This document shows, in pieces, positions 16,642 to 26,764 of a stretch of DNA of 41,063 bases. The notes below the pieces were generated by a model. That model was not told where the DNA came from. It saw only the letters and a list, made by a program, of their open reading frames with translations, and ran no database searches. The stretch covers positions 1 to 41,063 of the forward strand of contig MHDZ01000091.1 in NCBI GenBank assembly GCA_001805055.1. The letters are read 5' to 3'. A program made the position numbers and the translations under genes. Positions within the stretch are counted from its first letter, which is position 1; every line of letters begins with the position of its first letter. Source of the stretch: Nitrospirae bacterium GWC2_57_13. Its GTDB lineage: Bacteria > Nitrospirota > UBA9217.

Positions 16642-17550
16642 ATGAAAAGAATCGTTCAAAAACTGCTCAGGCCGGGATCGGTCTGGTGGGCCCTTGCTGC
16701 TTGCCTTGCGGTCGTCATCGTTGTCGGCTGGATCGCTACGAGGATCGAGCACGGCATCATGCGATCGCGCACCGTCACGAAAGAACAGGTCGCCCAGGGC
16801 TGGAGCTCTGCGGGTCTGGAGATGGCGACTCACACCATCTCGCGGGGAGAGAACTTCTGGAAGGTCGCCCGGCAGTACGGGGTAGACATCGATACGGTCG
16901 TGGGAGCAAATCAGGGCCTGACCAAGCTTCAGGCCGTCACGGGCCAGAAGATCCGGGTGCCGAACCGCCGGGGCGCTATCCACGTGACCCAAAGCGGCGA
17001 CCGGCTGCCTGTTGTGGCCGCCGCCTACGGCGTGCCTGACGAGGCCGTCGCCTCGGTGAACAACCTGGGCGAAAAACACATCCTGCCCGATGGACTGGAG
17101 CTGTTCATCCCCGGCGCAAAACCGCTTCAGCTCGCCGCCGACATGGACACACGATACCGGCTTCGCGGCATCTTCGGCTCGCCTCTCACCGGCCGGATCA
17201 CCTCGACGATGGGAATGCGGAAGCACCCGGTCGGCGGATTCCGGGGCAAGCACACGGGCCTCGATCTTGCCGCGCCCTCGGGCACGCGCATCGCCGCCGC
17301 TGCCGCGGGCACGGTGACCGAAGCGGGCGAGGGGGAGTACATCGGCAAATACGCCATCATCACCCACAAGGACGGCTATACCACGCTCTACGGCCACTGC
17401 TCTGAGGTCCTCGCGCGGTCAGGCCAGCAGGTCAAAAAAGGCCAGATCATTGCCAAGGTGGGTGCAACAGGACGCACGACAGGCCCGCATCTTCACTTTG
17501 AAATACGCAAGAACGGGGCGCCCCAGGACCCCCTGGCCTATCTCTGGTAG
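16642..17550 (+). CDS. Membrane-anchored LysM/M23 murein endopeptidase
   Basis: 302 residues. A single N-terminal membrane segment (about 14-33) is followed by two LysM repeats (about 63-108 and 112-158) and an M23/LytM domain (about 175-300). Zinc and catalytic residues are present: His204 and Asp208 in HTGLD, His252 in GHC, and His283/His285 in HLHFE. It is therefore likely an active endopeptidase in the periplasm rather than an EnvC-like activator. GGAG lies 8 nt before the ATG at 16642, and seven extra upstream residues in the frame have no support. It stands alone between deoC and the YidD-like gene. Confidence 0.94.
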   Translation: MKRIVQKLLRPGSVWWALAACLAVVIVVGWIATRIEHGIMRSRTVTKEQVAQGWSSAGLEMATHTISRGENFWKVARQYGVDIDTVVGANQGLTKLQAVTGQKIRVPNRRGAIHVTQSGDRLPVVAAAYGVPDEAVASVNNLGEKHILPDGLELFIPGAKPLQLAADMDTRYRLRGIFGSPLTGRITSTMGMRKHPVGGFRGKHTGLDLAAPSGTRIAAAAAGTVTEAGEGEYIGKYAIITHKDGYTTLYGHCSEVLARSGQQVKKGQIIAKVGATGRTTGPHLHFEIRKNGAPQDPLAYLW

Positions 17551-17584
17551 AACCATCGGACGGCGAATTCGTCATTAGGCTGCT

Positions 17585-18025
17585 ATGACCCGCGCATTGA
17601 CGCTTATCACTGTGCTCTGCCTCATGTTGCCTGCAGGCGAGGCCGCTGCCCGTGACTGGGGTCCCTGGTCAACGAGTACGGAGGCGCCCGCGCTGCTGTC
17701 GCCGGCTGACCAGGAGTCTGCACCGGCGTCTCGGGAGCCGGCCCTGCATTTCGTTGCTGCGACGCCCTTCATCTGGCTGCTCCGGCTCTATCAGAACCAT
17801 ATCACGCATGTGGACGGCGACAGGTGCCCCATGTACCCGACCTGCTCGCAGTACAGCGTTCTTGCGATCCGCAAGCACGGTCCGATCCTGGGGATCATTA
17901 TGAGCGCCGACCGCCTGATCCACGAGCCCGATGAGCGCGATTACGTCCCTCTCTTGAAGGTCGGCAACCGCTATCGCTACATCGACCCGCTGGACAACAA
18001 TGACTTCTGGTGGTACCGCCCATGA
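17585..18025 (+). CDS. Exported YidD-like (DUF37) protein
   Basis: 146 residues. Unlike ordinary YidD (about 70-90 residues, cytosolic membrane-associated), it begins with a signal peptide (about 1-22, ending GEAAARD) and a proline-rich linker. The YidD core follows: WLLRLYQNHITHVDGDRC, then CPMYPTCSQYS (81-91) and RKHGPILGIIMSADR. The conserved cysteines and the CSxYS signature are present. YidD helps insert membrane proteins via YidC; an exported form cannot act there in the same way, so its role is open. Its stop codon shares ATGA with the following TPR gene, indicating translational coupling. Confidence 0.88.
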   Translation: MTRALTLITVLCLMLPAGEAAARDWGPWSTSTEAPALLSPADQESAPASREPALHFVAATPFIWLLRLYQNHITHVDGDRCPMYPTCSQYSVLAIRKHGPILGIIMSADRLIHEPDERDYVPLLKVGNRYRYIDPLDNNDFWWYRP

Positions 18026-18936
18026 TGCTCCCGAACCGCGCCGCACTTCTCCTTATCACGATGCTGCTCATCGCGCCGTCCGCGCAGGGCGGGGAGCCCT
18101 CTGCCGAGTCGATCAAATCCTTTGCCGATCATCTCTACGGAGCCGGAGATTATTACCGCGCCATCACCGAGTATGAACGGCTCCTTTTTTTCTATCCCAC
18201 CCATACTCTGAGCACTGCGGCACAATACCAGATCGCCATGGCATACCTTGAGGGCGGTAAATATACACAGGCTATCAAACAGCTGCGCGACCTGTCGAAC
18301 ACTTATGCCGGCAGCGAGATCGGCAGGAAGGCCCAGCTTTCACTGGCCGAAGCGTATATCCGGAAAAAGGATCATCACCTTGCCCTCAACATGCTTGAGG
18401 AGTTCCTGGCCTCCTATCCCAGGGACCCCCGGGCAGATGCCGTTCGCATCCGTACCGGATGGGTCTACCTGCAGCTGGGGGAATGGCAGCAGGCAGGCGC
18501 GGAGTTCCGAAGCGTACCTGCGGGCTCCGCGGAGCGGCGCCAGGCCGAAGCACTGGCCGGCGAGTCCGCCGGATATCCCGGCCTGCAGAAAAAATCTCCC
18601 GCCCTCGCGGGTACGCTCTCTGCCGTGCTTCCAGGCGCCGGGCAGCTCTATGTCGGCAGACCCGCTGACGCGACCACCTCCTTCCTGCTGAACAGCCTGT
18701 TCATCTGGGCCACCGTGGAAGCTTTTAAGAGCGACAACGACGTGACCGGCGGGATCCTGCTCTTTTTCGAATCAGGCTGGTATTTCGGAAACATCTACAA
18801 TGCCATGGGCAGCGCCCACAAATATAATCGCCGGGCGGAACAGCGCTATCTCGACGATCTCCAGAGCCGCTACGGCATATCCTATCTTCGCGATGACCGC
18901 GGCCGTGATATCCTCGCCTTTACGCTTCGGTTCTGA
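18022..18936 (+). CDS. Exported TPR protein with C-terminal membrane segments, partner of the YidD-like gene
   Basis: 304 residues. A signal peptide (about 5-22, ending SAQGGEP) precedes TPR-like helical repeats (about 30-185), for example DYYRAITEYERLLFFYP and GGKYTQAIKQLRD. The C-terminal part has glycine-rich hydrophobic segments (AGTLSAVLPGAGQLYVGR, SFLLNSLFIWATVEAF, GGILLFFESGWYFGNIYNA), like the small membrane proteins that occur with YidD homologues. It starts at ATG 18022, overlapping the YidD stop by four bases. Location is probably periplasm or inner membrane. The function is unknown, and the coupling suggests the two proteins act together. Confidence 0.85.
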   Translation: MMLPNRAALLLITMLLIAPSAQGGEPSAESIKSFADHLYGAGDYYRAITEYERLLFFYPTHTLSTAAQYQIAMAYLEGGKYTQAIKQLRDLSNTYAGSEIGRKAQLSLAEAYIRKKDHHLALNMLEEFLASYPRDPRADAVRIRTGWVYLQLGEWQQAGAEFRSVPAGSAERRQAEALAGESAGYPGLQKKSPALAGTLSAVLPGAGQLYVGRPADATTSFLLNSLFIWATVEAFKSDNDVTGGILLFFESGWYFGNIYNAMGSAHKYNRRAEQRYLDDLQSRYGISYLRDDRGRDILAFTLRF

Positions 18937-18960
18937 CGACCAGCCCGGCTCCAGCGTGTA

Positions 18961-18998
18961 AAATAAAAAGCCGGCATCTGATCAACAGATGCCGGCTT
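18961..18998 (-). terminator. Terminator for lpxC, in the convergent gap
   Basis: A perfect 13-bp stem AAGCCGGCATCTG/CAGATGCCGGCTT (18968-18998) with a 5-nt loop. The T tract (TTTTTATTTT) is on the minus strand, so it mainly stops lpxC transcripts; the hairpin may also slow the convergent plus-strand transcript. Confidence 0.88.
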
Positions 18999-19041
18999 CC
19001 CGGTGAACACCACGTTATCCGCACATTCCTGCGGAGATCCG

Positions 19042-19950
19042 CTACAGCGACGCCTGATACTGATAGTGCGCTTCCTGAGGTAGTTCCCTGGTCGCGGCCG
19101 GCGAACCGATCACGGTCCAGCATTCGGGATGCTCCAGGAGCTTCTTGACCATGCGGGCGTTCAGGCTGTGGCCCGCCTTATGGGCGACCACATGCCCGAT
19201 GATCGGCATGCCGGCCAGAGAGAGATCGCCGATGAGATCAAGGATCTTGTGGCGCACGAACTCATCGCGGTGGCGCAGGCCTTCCTTGTTCAGCACCTTT
19301 TGTTCGTCCAGAACGACGGCGTTCTCCAGGGAGCCGCCCCTGGCAAGGCCATTGGCCTGCAGCATCTGCACATCGCTCAAAAAGCCGAAGGTGCGTGCGT
19401 CGGCAAGCTCACGGAGAAAGCTCTCCTCCGAGACCGGAATATTCATCGCCTGCTCCCTCAGCAAGGGATGATCAAAATCGATGAAATAGGAGATGCTGGG
19501 GCTGTCGGCGGGCCACAGGGCGACCTGCTTGCTCCCCTCGCGAACAAAGATCGGCTTGGTGATCTTGATCGTGGAACGCTGCAGGGACTGCATCTGGATG
19601 CCCGCTTCGACGATCAGACGCACAAAGGGGGCCGCGCTTCCGTCGAGGATGGGCAGCTCTTCACCGTCGATCTCAATGGTAACATTGTCAATGCCGAGCC
19701 CGGCAAGCGCCGCGAGCAGGTGCTCCACGGTCTTGATTGATGCGTTGTTCCGGCTCAGGGTGGTCGCGTAGCTCGTGGCCGAGGTGTTTTCCGCTGCTGC
19801 CGCTATCTCGACGCCGCCCAGATCAGTGCGGATGAACACAATACCCTGCCCGGCAGCGGCCGGCTGCAACAGCATCCGCACAGGACGTCCGGAATGGAGC
19901 CCGATCCCTTCGACGGCCATTGTGTTCTTGATCGTTCTCTGAAATCTCAT
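19042..19950 (-). CDS. lpxC: UDP-3-O-acyl-N-acetylglucosamine deacetylase
   Basis: Zinc enzyme that commits precursor to lipid A; its presence shows an LPS-making Gram-negative. 302 residues. Zinc and catalytic motifs: EHLLAAL (His77), HKILDLIGDL and the HKAGHSLN stretch. I start at ATG 19950 (MRFQRTIKNT), the usual beginning; an adjacent ATG at 19953 and a GTG at 19980 are possible. Monocistronic here, divergent from the TPR gene and followed by a strong terminator. The 19951-20193 spacer is AT-rich and must hold its promoter, but I could not fix one. Confidence 0.97.
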   Translation of the reverse strand: MRFQRTIKNTMAVEGIGLHSGRPVRMLLQPAAAGQGIVFIRTDLGGVEIAAAAENTSATSYATTLSRNNASIKTVEHLLAALAGLGIDNVTIEIDGEELPILDGSAAPFVRLIVEAGIQMQSLQRSTIKITKPIFVREGSKQVALWPADSPSISYFIDFDHPLLREQAMNIPVSEESFLRELADARTFGFLSDVQMLQANGLARGGSLENAVVLDEQKVLNKEGLRHRDEFVRHKILDLIGDLSLAGMPIIGHVVAHKAGHSLNARMVKKLLEHPECWTVIGSPAATRELPQEAHYQYQASL

Positions 19951-20193
19951 CATGAGTGCGATTACCTCTAGCGACATCACTTTGCGAACGAAGAGATACT
20001 AAGCAATCTGCATGCCAGCAATGGACCATAAATAACCTGTTGAATTTACTTTATTTTATATCGTTTGCAGCAAAGTATTTGTGGCAGAATTGACCCGTCG
20101 CGCTTTCCGCTGTTGCAAGATAACAACACTGGCAAGCCTTAAAACGCACCAGGGCTCCGGGCGCGTCCGCACGGCGTTTCACTTTATTTTACA

Positions 20194-20223
20194 TTGACAT
20201 GGCTTCGGCCTGTGTGCTAGAGT
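20194..20223 (+). promoter_or_regulatory. Promoter for the TPR gene
   Basis: Perfect TTGACA (20194-20199), an 18-bp spacer and TAGAGT (20218-20223), about 68 bp before the ATG at 20292. Confidence 0.6.
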
Positions 20224-20291
20224 TCGATTACTATCTGTTGGCAGAAGACTTCTACGAGCGACAAAATTTTCGACAAAAGCACGGAGAGAAC

Positions 20292-20995
20292 ATGCGCCAG
20301 AAACTGGAAGATGTCTATGAAAACGGCATGGAAGCATTCAGCAAGGGGAACTATGATCTGGCCGAGATCGCCTTCCTCGAGGTCCTGAAAGCGCACCCCA
20401 ATTTCGCCGACATCCAGAACAAGATGGGCGTGATCTATCATCAGACCAACCGGCCTCAGCTTGCGCTTAAGGCCTTCGAACGGGCGCTGGAACTGAATCC
20501 GTCCTATACGGAGGCGGCGCTGAATCTCGCCATCACCTACAGCGACGCGGGGCGCTATGAAAGGGCCCGGGAGGTCTTCGAGAGCGCCGCCAAGGTCACC
20601 GCTGCCGCGCCGCGCGCCATCGACCCCTTTGTGCGGGGCAAACTGGCAAATGAACACCTGCGCATCGGAAACCTCTACTATGAACTAGGCATCCTTGACG
20701 ATGCCATCGACGAATACCGCAAGGCCCTTGCCCTGTCGCCGAACTTCGCCGACATCATCACCGAGCTCGGGATCGCGCTCCGGGACAATGGAAAGCACGA
20801 TGAGGCGATCAAGCAATTCAACAAGGCAAAGGAGATCAATCCTAGCTTCATTCCGGCTCGCCTGCATCTCGGCGTGACCTATTACTCGGGAGGCTTCTAC
20901 GGCCTTGCCGAGGAGGAATGGAAGGAAGCGCTCAAGCTCGATCCCGACAACTCCGCCATCAAGACCTACCTCAGCTTCGTCAGGCCGCATAGTTC

Positions 20996-20999
<4 letters not shown>
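20292..20999 (+). CDS. Tetratricopeptide repeat protein
   Basis: 235 residues made almost wholly of TPR units (about five or six, spanning residues 8-225) with the usual W/L-G-Y-A-F-A-P spacing, for example NLAITYSDAGRYERAREVFESA and ELGIALRDNGKHDEAIKQFNKAKEINP. There is no signal peptide, so it is a cytosolic scaffold. GGAGAG precedes the ATG at 20292; the frame open to 20199 would run through the promoter. Its TGA overlaps the next gene's ATG (ATGA), so it is coupled to the ABC ATPase gene. No specific partner can be named. Confidence 0.9.
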
Positions 21000-21976
<977 letters not shown>

Positions 21977-22205
21977 GAACATGGGGGGACACAGCGGAGG
22001 ATGCGGAGAAACTTCCTTTTGACTTTATCGGACGTTCCTGATTTGATGGACTCGTAAAAAACGGCTTCACAACTGCGTGAGGTCGGGCACGGAGGAAACC
22101 CGTTCATTCTTTTTTTTCGACCTGTCTCAGTGACGACCTGGTAGATTTTTACTTTTTATGAGTGTATCTGATTTGGTCCGCGTCCAGTATTTTTTTGTTT
22201 CATTC

Positions 22206-23180
22206 ATGCAAAAAACCATGACGAATCCTTTTCTCCAGATAGAAGACCTGCATAAAACCTTTTCCGTGAAGGCCGGACCGGCCAGGACCGTGGCGGCCCG
22301 CGCCGTTGACGGCGTGAGTCTGACCGTCGCCCCCGGCGAGGTGGTGGGGCTGGTGGGCGAGAGCGGGTGCGGTAAATCCACGCTTGGCAGGCTCGTCCTG
22401 GGCCTGCTGCCGCCCACGTCGGGTCGCGTGATCGTCGAGGGTCGCGACATCGCGTCGCTGAACAAATCCGCACTGCGCGCGCTCCGCAGGAAGATGCAGG
22501 TGATCTTTCAGGATCCCTTTGCATCGCTCAACCCGCGCATGCGCGTGCGGGACATCATAACCGAGCCGCTGGTCATTCACGACCTGGCGAAACGGTCAGA
22601 CCTCGATGCACGCGCCGTTGAGCTGCTCGGCAAGGTGGGACTGCCGGCAGACGCCGCAATGCGGTATCCCCACGAGTTCTCCGGCGGACAGCGCCAGCGG
22701 ATCGGCATCGCCCGCGCCCTTGCCTGCCGGCCCTCTTTCATCGTTGCCGACGAACCCGTTTCGGCCCTTGACGTCTCGGTCCAGGCCCAGATCATCAACC
22801 TCCTGGAGGAAATTCAGAAGGAAATGGAGCTCTCCTTCCTCTTCATTGCCCACGACCTGAATCTGGTGCGCTATTTTTCCGACCGCGTTGCCGTAATGTA
22901 TCTGGGAAAGATCGTCGAGATCGCGCCGGCCGAAGAGATCTATAGATCGCCATCCCACCCCTATACGGAGGCACTGCTGGCCGACATACCGGTGCTCGAC
23001 CCGACGATCAAAAAGAAACGCATCCTGCTGAAAGGGGACATTCCGAGCCCCACGAGCATCCCGCCGGGATGCCGGTTCCATACGCGCTGCCTCTATCGGT
23101 TCGAGCCCTGCGACAAGATCGTACCGCGAACAACGGACCTGGGGAACGGACATTTCGTGGACTGTCACTTGCGGGGGTAA
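22206..23180 (+). CDS. Oligopeptide/dipeptide-type ABC transporter ATPase (DppF/OppF-like)
   Basis: 324 residues from this start. Walker A GESGCGKS, Q-loop FQDPFASLNP, signature FSGGQRQR, Walker B FIVADEPVSALD, H-loop AHD, and the C-terminal peptide-family cysteine segment CRFHTRCLYRFEPC. It is the DppF-type partner of the preceding gene. I prefer ATG 22206 or 22218 over 22158, because the extra residues come from a T-rich spacer; no clear SD is visible for any. A 180-230 bp gap with no gene separates it from the DppD-like gene. It ends 20 bp from the convergent HD-GYP gene. Confidence 0.9.
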   Translation: MQKTMTNPFLQIEDLHKTFSVKAGPARTVAARAVDGVSLTVAPGEVVGLVGESGCGKSTLGRLVLGLLPPTSGRVIVEGRDIASLNKSALRALRRKMQVIFQDPFASLNPRMRVRDIITEPLVIHDLAKRSDLDARAVELLGKVGLPADAAMRYPHEFSGGQRQRIGIARALACRPSFIVADEPVSALDVSVQAQIINLLEEIQKEMELSFLFIAHDLNLVRYFSDRVAVMYLGKIVEIAPAEEIYRSPSHPYTEALLADIPVLDPTIKKKRILLKGDIPSPTSIPPGCRFHTRCLYRFEPCDKIVPRTTDLGNGHFVDCHLRG

Positions 23181-23200
23181 GGCGGGAAGAATATCACCGC

Positions 23201-24415
23201 TTATGCCTCGTAGAGGGTCCCTGCCGGTTCGAGCTGCAGAGCGCCGATCTTCCTGAGCTGCGGCAGGATCCGCGCCTGCATCACGTCGCCGTCCATTTCC
23301 TTTCGGAGCAGATCGCAGAATACATCTGATATCCTTCCATCGAACTGGGTGCCGCGGCACCGCCGGATCTCGCGGAAGGCCTCCTCGAGTGTCAGCCGGT
23401 CACGGTAGGGCCTGTCGGTCACCATGGCATCAAAGGCGTCGGCAAGGTTCAGGATCTTTGCCCCCTCGCTCAGCTCGCCCTCGCTCAGCGAGTCGGGATA
23501 CCCGCCGCCATCGATCCGCTCGTGATGGTGCCGTATGAACTGGACCACGTTCTTCCAGGGAAACCGTATCTTCGACAGAATACTGTAGGACACCTGGGGG
23601 TGCGTCCTGATCACATCGCGCTCCCTCGTCGTCAGCTCGTCCCGTTTGTTGATAATGCCGCTGTCGATCACGATCTTGCCGATGTCATGCAGCAGTCCCG
23701 CGATATAGATCGCCTCGATGTCCTTCTCCTGCCAGCCGAGATCGCCTGCAACCGCGGCGGCATAGGTTGCGACCCGGAGGGAATGGTTCTTCGTGTAATC
23801 GTCCTTGAAATCGATGGCAGCGGCAAAGGCCTGGATGGTATCAAGGTAGATCTGGCGCATGTTCTCGTAGAGCCGTTTATTCTCCGCCACCTTTTCCGAG
23901 AGCTTCAGGAACAGCCGCGCGTTCTGCAGGGTGATCGCGAGTTGATGGGCTGCCGCTTTCAGGGCATCTTTCTCGCTCCGGAGATAGGCATTCCTGCTCA
24001 ACCGCTTCCCGAGCGACAGAGCGCCAACGCATTCGTTCTTCGCGAAGAGCGGCACAAAGGTCTTTGTTCCCAGCCGACGGAAGGCCTCGCGGTTGCGCTC
24101 ATAGAGCGGGCTGCCGGCCAGGTCATCGCATGCAACGAGTTCATTCATCGGAAAGGACTTCAGGTGAACGGCATCGACACAGAGACGAATGTCCGGCGCC
24201 GCGTCGACACCTTTTCCCGCCAGGACTTCCATGCACCGCCGCCTCGGGGTATAGGCCAGCAGCGCCGCCCGGGGCACGGAAAACATGCCGGTCACCACAT
24301 AAAGCGCAGACCGCATCTTCTCCTCAACGTCCTTGGCCGACGAAACTTCCTGTCCCAGGTCGGCAAGGGACGAGATGCTGAACAGCAGCCGCGTGAGGTC
24401 CGTTTTTCTTTCCAT
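23201..24415 (-). CDS. GAF-HD-GYP cyclic di-GMP phosphodiesterase
   Basis: 404 residues. A GAF-like sensor domain (about 20-170) is followed by an HD-GYP domain (about 190-365). Metal and signature residues: HDIGK with His243/Asp244, HxxxSY (HPQVSYSIL), HHHERIDGGGYP and the DAFDAM stretch. All are intact, so it should hydrolyse c-di-GMP. I choose ATG 24415, one base after the STAS stop codon, with GGGGAG upstream; the first ATG (24430) has no SD. It is the third gene of a tightly packed set with the ATPase-RsbW fusion and the STAS gene. Confidence 0.93.
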   Translation of the reverse strand: MERKTDLTRLLFSISSLADLGQEVSSAKDVEEKMRSALYVVTGMFSVPRAALLAYTPRRRCMEVLAGKGVDAAPDIRLCVDAVHLKSFPMNELVACDDLAGSPLYERNREAFRRLGTKTFVPLFAKNECVGALSLGKRLSRNAYLRSEKDALKAAAHQLAITLQNARLFLKLSEKVAENKRLYENMRQIYLDTIQAFAAAIDFKDDYTKNHSLRVATYAAAVAGDLGWQEKDIEAIYIAGLLHDIGKIVIDSGIINKRDELTTRERDVIRTHPQVSYSILSKIRFPWKNVVQFIRHHHERIDGGGYPDSLSEGELSEGAKILNLADAFDAMVTDRPYRDRLTLEEAFREIRRCRGTQFDGRISDVFCDLLRKEMDGDVMQARILPQLRKIGALQLEPAGTLYEA

Positions 24416-24416
24416 A

Positions 24417-24773
24417 TCACTCCCCTTCATGCAAGAAGATCAGAGCGTCCCCTTCTTCCCGGAACACCCGCACATGCTTCGTGATGCCCAGCATCTCAAA
24501 GACGTCCCTGTGCATTTTCTTCATATTGGTGAAACAGAGCACGGCCTCGCGCTCCAGGTTCTTGTTGACTATCCCGGTGATGACCGACGCGCCGATGCTG
24601 TTGATAAAATACATATCGGCGAAATTAATGATGAATTTCCGCGTTCCCTTGTCAAAGTACTGCTCACTCGCCTGCTCTATGCGGACGGCGCCGAGATCGT
24701 TTATGTATCCCTTGGGGACAAGGACCACCACGTCATCGACCGCCTTCATGGACAGGGTAAAATTACTTGCCAT
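24417..24773 (-). CDS. STAS-domain anti-anti-sigma-type protein
   Basis: 118 residues, a single STAS domain (SpoIIAA/RsbV type) with the central segment KFIINFADMYFINSIGASVITGIVNK (about 46-71, given here in part: FINSIGASVI). The usual phospho-serine position is kept as Ser in NSIGAS. Such proteins switch partner when an RsbW-like kinase phosphorylates them. The adjacent upstream gene encodes an RsbW-like domain and overlaps it by 11 bp, making that the obvious partner. No sigma factor lies nearby, so the output is more likely the downstream HD-GYP enzyme or another target. ATG at 24773. Confidence 0.9.
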   Translation of the reverse strand: MASNFTLSMKAVDDVVVLVPKGYINDLGAVRIEQASEQYFDKGTRKFIINFADMYFINSIGASVITGIVNKNLEREAVLCFTNMKKMHRDVFEMLGITKHVRVFREEGDALIFLHEGE

Positions 24774-26424
24774 TCACTGCACCCTCCTTTTGGACCGCCT
24801 CGGCCGTTCCGAAGCGCTTCACCAGGACCACCCTCGTCCCGCGCGGAGTCCGCTCGAAGCGCACTTCATCGGTAAATTTCTGCATCAGCTTCAGGCCCCA
24901 CCCTCTGCTCGCGTCCTCGCGCATCCGCTCCTTGTAAAAGGGCGCGCCGGTTTCGTGCGATACGAACTCCCGGCCCGAGCTTTCGACGGCGATCTCGAAC
25001 CTGCCGTCGCTGTGGTCAAAGCGGATCAGGACCTGGCGGTCCTCGGAATCGCCATGCTCGAGCGCGTTGATGCAGGCCTCTATCAGCGCGATCTGGAGCT
25101 GGCCGATGATCTCTTCATTGACGCCCAGGTTCCTGCCGATCTGGGCGAGGCACTGGGCGGCCACAAGCTCCGCGTCCCGGGACTTTGACAGCGACAGTTC
25201 AACGGCGGCGCCCCGCGCAACGGCTGTTCGCCGAGCGCCGAACAGATCCGCGGCGACTTCGCGGGGATGCTTGCCTAGCAGCGATGTGCTGTGGAGCGCC
25301 CTGATGAAATCCACCCGTACGCCGTCGTCAGGCGGACGGTACACACCGTACTCACCCTGCACCAGACCCGCGGCGTGAAGCGCCTGCAGCAGCATCGCCG
25401 TCTGTTCTTCGCTGATCGAATGGGCGCTTGCGATCTTGGCTGGCGTGAGGGCCTCACCGGCACGACAGACCTCATACGCAACGGCAAGGGCCGTACTGCG
25501 CGCGTTCAGTGCGGGCACATGGCGCTTGAACAGGGACGACCAGTAAAGGGAGAGAGCGCCGTCCAGGAGTTCGCGGGCATAGGCTTCCCAAAAGTTGCGT
25601 TCGCCTGTCTGCCCCTGCACGGCCGCTGCCACGCACCGGAGATACAGCGGGATCCCGTTGAGGCGCTCGTGGAGCTGGTCAGGTGCGTCGCCGGCGCCGC
25701 TGCCGCCGGACAGGGAAGCAACAAGGGCCGAGGCATTCGCTCGGCTGAGCGGAGCAACCTCCAGGCGGGCGATGCCGGCCGTGACCGGGATCTCCACGAT
25801 CTCGGCGTCGTGGCCTGCTATGAGGCAGGGGGTCTTTCTCGAAGTAAGCAACGGCTCTAAAAGCGACGAGAGGGAGGGGTCGGCGTTTCCGTTGCGGTGC
25901 AGAAGGCGTACGTTCTGGAATTCATCAATGAACACTGCCGCCGGCTTGCCCGTGGCCAGAGCGGCGTGGTGGGGTGCGGCAAGGGCGATGCACAGCGCAT
26001 CAAGGGGATCACTGCTCCGGCCGCGGAAGCGTTCTATCGTTTCCCTGGCCCAGGAGTCGTTCCGCTCTTCAGAACGCTGCGCGAGCTCGTTCAGCGACGG
26101 CGCCGAGAGGGTGATCAGACCGCGGTCTTTGCTTTCAAAGGCGAGGCGCTGGTGCAGGAACTGGACGAGGAAATCCCGGGCAAAGTCGGCTGCGGACAGG
26201 AAGGCGGGATTGACGGAAAAATAAAAGGGCGCCACGGAATCCTGCTTCCAGAAAAGCCGGTTGAAAAGCTGCTTCAGCAGTTCCGTCTTGCCCACGCCCC
26301 GCGGGCCTGACAGCAGTGCGCTGCGGACGAAGGTCTCGTCGGATGTAAGCGCCCGGCGGTACAGCCTCAGCAGATCGTCGCCGCGGCCGATGAATTCCTC
26401 TTCTGGTAGTATCCTGAACGGCAT
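24763..26424 (-). CDS. AAA/ORC-type ATPase fused to an RsbW-like histidine-kinase-type ATPase domain
   Basis: 553 residues. The N-terminal part has Walker A GPRGVGKT (about 40-47), Walker B AVFIDEFQ (about 190) and a following helical/winged-helix-like region (ALTPAKIASAHSISEEQ), the layout of archaeal-type ORC/STAND ATPases. The C-terminal 140 residues form an HATPase_c anti-sigma kinase-like domain with N-box IEACINALEHG and G-box-like GWGLKLMQKF. I know no standard name for this fusion. It should phosphorylate or bind the STAS protein encoded next. ATG 26424 is preferred; a GTG lies 9 bp upstream at 26433. No SD is obvious for either. It is the first gene of the three-gene set. Confidence 0.87.
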   Translation of the reverse strand: MPFRILPEEEFIGRGDDLLRLYRRALTSDETFVRSALLSGPRGVGKTELLKQLFNRLFWKQDSVAPFYFSVNPAFLSAADFARDFLVQFLHQRLAFESKDRGLITLSAPSLNELAQRSEERNDSWARETIERFRGRSSDPLDALCIALAAPHHAALATGKPAAVFIDEFQNVRLLHRNGNADPSLSSLLEPLLTSRKTPCLIAGHDAEIVEIPVTAGIARLEVAPLSRANASALVASLSGGSGAGDAPDQLHERLNGIPLYLRCVAAAVQGQTGERNFWEAYARELLDGALSLYWSSLFKRHVPALNARSTALAVAYEVCRAGEALTPAKIASAHSISEEQTAMLLQALHAAGLVQGEYGVYRPPDDGVRVDFIRALHSTSLLGKHPREVAADLFGARRTAVARGAAVELSLSKSRDAELVAAQCLAQIGRNLGVNEEIIGQLQIALIEACINALEHGDSEDRQVLIRFDHSDGRFEIAVESSGREFVSHETGAPFYKERMREDASRGWGLKLMQKFTDEVRFERTPRGTRVVLVKRFGTAEAVQKEGAVNGK

Positions 26425-26764
26425 AGTAGTCACGTATGCGTTAAATTCTGCCCACCATGGATAGAAAAATTTCCCGGAACGTCACAATAGCCTTATAAGA
26501 TAGCGGTCAATATATCGGTTTACAAGCTGTCGTTTTTAAAAAATGGCGGCTATTCAGCTTCTTTTCAGCATGGGATAAGCCAAGGCTGAGAAAAAGCCTT
26601 CAGTCCACAGATTTCACAGATGGACGCAGATTTTAAAACCAGAATCCGGGTTTGCTATTCTCTGCGAAATCAGCGCAATCTGCGGATAAAAAAGGCTGAG
26701 TAGTTACAAAAAATTTGCACTTTCCAGTTTACAATTTAATATTTCCAATTCCGCTTTATGCGGG
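26425..26764. other. Intergenic region with dispersed repeats
   Basis: 340 bp without a gene between GGDEF and the ATPase-RsbW set. 26741-26765 is the exact reverse complement of 33749-33773 (25 bp). 26600-26690 holds 'cacagat..gcagatt' and 'cgcaatctgcggat' words typical of degenerate intergenic repeats. The promoter for the ATPase gene should be here but is not clear. Confidence 0.5.
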
